From positions 248,001 through 312,000 of the forward strand of contig NZ_NSKC01000004.1 of the NCBI RefSeq assembly GCF_002286985.1: 64,000 bases of DNA. The letters run 5' to 3'. Below, one piece after another: positions 62,674 through 64,000 of this stretch (positions within the stretch are counted from its first letter, which is position 1; each line of letters opens with the position of its first letter). The DNA comes from Halorubrum salipaludis (lineage in GTDB: Archaea > Halobacteriota > Halobacteria > Halobacteriales > Haloferacaceae). Below the pieces are notes generated by a model that ran no database searches, was not told the origin of the DNA, and saw only the letters and a list, made by a program, of their open reading frames with translations. The position numbers and the translations under genes are program-made.

Positions 62674-62817
62674 GACGGATGAAAAAGCGAGAGCGGGCGA
62701 GGCGGCCGGGGGGGACGGAAAAGCGAGAGCGGGCGAGGCGGCCGGGGGGGACGGGAAAGCGAGAGCGGGCGAGGCGGCCGAGGCGGACGGGAAAGCGAGA
62801 GCGGGCGAGACGGTCAG
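62674..62817. repeat. 36-bp GC-rich tandem repeat, four copies
   Basis: Four copies of a unit beginning GCGAGAGCGGGCGAGGCGG start at 62687, 62723, 62759 and 62795; the last copy is incomplete and differs. It lies between the 98-residue gene (start 62616) and the stop of the small membrane protein gene (62814). The period is divisible by three and an open frame crosses it (KRERARRPGGT), but basic low-complexity protein is untypical of this host, so I regard it as non-coding. Confidence 0.85.
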
Positions 62818-63020
62818 GCCGAGTTGCCGTCGGCGGCGAGTTCGCCCTGCGGCTCGTCGGCGTCGTCGCCCTCGCCGAGCTCCGGCTTGTCGTTGTCGCC
62901 GGGACTGGGGGAATGGACGCTGTTACCGATCGCGCCCCAGACGAGGTACAGCATCGCGACGACCATGAGCAGCGTCATGACCGTCGCAGCGATCCCCACC
63001 GCGGACACGTACTGGAACAT
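62814..63020 (-). CDS. Small single-helix membrane protein
   Basis: A 68-residue protein starting [20 protein letters not shown]. One membrane helix covers residues about 6-28, followed by an acidic cytoplasmic or external tail ([17 protein letters not shown]). Its ATG at 63018-63020 is preferred over an upstream one with a basic lead. Small proteins of this kind often accompany transport or secretion factors; the next gene upstream is the divergent CobW GTPase. Confidence 0.65.
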   Translation of the reverse strand: MFQYVSAVGIAATVMTLLMVVAMLYLVWGAIGNSVHSPSPGDNDKPELGEGDDADEPQGELAADGNSA

Positions 63021-63139
63021 GGTGCGCGGTCCGCGGGCGCGACGTATCAACGTATCGGCTTTCGACGGCGGGACGGCGCTCGCCGTCTCGGGAGACGCCT
63101 CCCCGCGGAGTTGAAGGGAGTCGCCGACCGAGGGGCCCC

Positions 63140-64000
63140 ATGGACGACCGGATCCCGGTGACCGTGCTCTCGGGGAGCCTCGGCGCGGGCAAGACGACGC
63201 TGCTGAACCACCTCTTGCGGAACGCCGGCGACCGCGACGTCGCGGTGCTCGTCAACGACATGGGCGACGTGAACGTCGACGCCGAGCTGATCGCCGAGGA
63301 GTCGGAGGTCGGCGTCGAGGGCGTCACCGAGCTCTCGAACGGCTGCATCTGCTGCGAGCTGCAGGACGACCTGGAGACGGCCGTGGTGCGGCTCGCCAAC
63401 GAGCGCTCCTTCGACGCCCTGGTCGTCGAGTCCTCGGGGATTTCGGAGCCCGCGCCGGTCGCTCGGCTGTTCACGACCGAGTCGCGCGCGGCGGCCCGGT
63501 ATCGGGTCGACGCGCTGGTGACCGTGATCGACACGCGGCAGTTCCTCGACGCGTTCGCGGGCGACGAGGTCCCGGAGCGGCGGGTCAACCCGGACGCGGA
63601 GGGGGAAAGCGGGAGCGTCGAAGGCGGCGACGGAGGGGGAGACAGCGACGGAGGCGGCGACGGCGACGAGGGCGACGCCGAGCGCCCCCTCTCGGACCTC
63701 CTCGTCGAACAGATCGAGGTGTCGAACCTCGTCGTCTGTAACAAGGCCGACCTCTGTACCGACGCGGAGATCGACGAGGCGGTCGAGCTCGTGGGCGCGC
63801 TCCAGCCCGACGCGGAGACGGTCGTCACGGAGTTCTCCGCGGTCGATCCGGACCGGATCCTCGGCGTCGGCCTGTTCGACGAGCGCGCGGTCGGCGACCT
63901 GCCGGGGTGGAAGCGGGCGCTGGCCGAGGGGGAGGGAAGTCACGGCAACGGGAGTGACGGGGACGACCACGACCACCGCCACCCCGACGAGGTGTACGGC
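63140..64000 (+). CDS. CobW/P47K-family GTPase (metallochaperone), 3' end missing
   Basis: The first 287 residues of a G3E GTPase. Visible are Walker [16 protein letters not shown] (from residue 9), the metal motif GCICCELQ (CxCC), [13 protein letters not shown] and NKADLCTD. These proteins insert metals such as zinc, cobalt or nickel. An acidic, Gly-rich insertion (around 155-180) interrupts the GTPase domain, and a histidine/aspartate-rich stretch ([10 protein letters not shown]) follows near 280, suggesting metal storage or delivery. The gene runs off the window end. Metal not determinable. Confidence 0.88.
   Translation, partial: MDDRIPVTVLSGSLGAGKTTLLNHLLRNAGDRDVAVLVNDMGDVNVDAELIAEESEVGVEGVTELSNGCICCELQDDLETAVVRLANERSFDALVVESSGISEPAPVARLFTTESRAAARYRVDALVTVIDTRQFLDAFAGDEVPERRVNPDAEGESGSVEGGDGGGDSDGGGDGDEGDAERPLSDLLVEQIEVSNLVVCNKADLCTDAEIDEAVELVGALQPDAETVVTEFSAVDPDRILGVGLFDERAVGDLPGWKRALAEGEGSHGNGSDGDDHDHRHPDEVYG

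Overview
The window is chromosomal DNA of a halophilic archaeon (class Halobacteria). Base composition is very GC-rich, the proteins are strongly acidic, many genes have TATA boxes about 25-35 bases before the start codon (often leaderless), and there are archaeal marker genes (PurO, Hel308, KEOPS Cgi121, type IV pilins with an AVSP motif, TrmB regulators, Get3, DUF424). A Halorubrum-like genus is possible but not proven.

1-14,300: a catabolic cluster that I read as an ectoine (possibly hydroxyectoine) utilisation locus. It holds a BCCT osmolyte transporter, a class III aminotransferase, a threonine-dehydratase-like lyase in an operon with an M20 amidohydrolase, a D-2-hydroxyacid dehydrogenase, glutamate dehydrogenase, a creatinase-fold ectoine hydrolase (DoeA/EutD-like), a tungsten-type aldehyde ferredoxin oxidoreductase, and a second, diaminobutyrate-type aminotransferase. 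Together they could import ectoine, open the ring, remove the acetyl group, transaminate diaminobutyrate to aspartate semialdehyde, oxidise that to aspartate and recycle glutamate. DoeB and DoeC appear to be replaced by unrelated enzymes. Palindromic sites of the type TACAC-N5/7-GTGT sit in front of most of these transcription units.

14,300-24,000: accessory DNA. It holds a duplicated DUF2391-type membrane protein, two pilin genes (12.2 and 16.2 kb), an AT-rich orphan gene, and a 5.5-kb integrative element at tRNA-Arg(CCG). The element carries a tyrosine recombinase, an AbiE-like nucleotidyltransferase/HTH pair with a clear operator, and a Dam-type methyltransferase facing an Mrr-type nuclease. 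Twelve bases of the tRNA 3' end are repeated beside the integrase (18,418) and again at 23,862.

24,000-41,000: core and semi-core genes. These are an MMPL exporter with a NEW3-type partner and a divergent TrmB regulator, a PAS histidine kinase, RimI, PepF, an SLC13/RCK transporter, a TPR protein with DUF424, a class V aminotransferase, and an APC transporter fused to two USP domains.

41,000-49,000: hisA, a Tat lipoprotein, a thiamine-type ABC transporter operon and a small zinc-ribbon gene. Three copies of a roughly 360-390 bp structured repeat lie here. Their long stems show compensatory base changes, and two copies face each other around the zinc-ribbon gene. This family and the ectoine locus are the two most interesting items in the window.

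49,000-64,000: hisB, hel308-cgi121, tRNA-Gln(CTG), purO, an S9 peptidase, several small haloarchaeal proteins, a cupin, cstA, a Get3-like ATPase with a small partner, a small membrane protein, and the start of a CobW GTPase cut by the window end.
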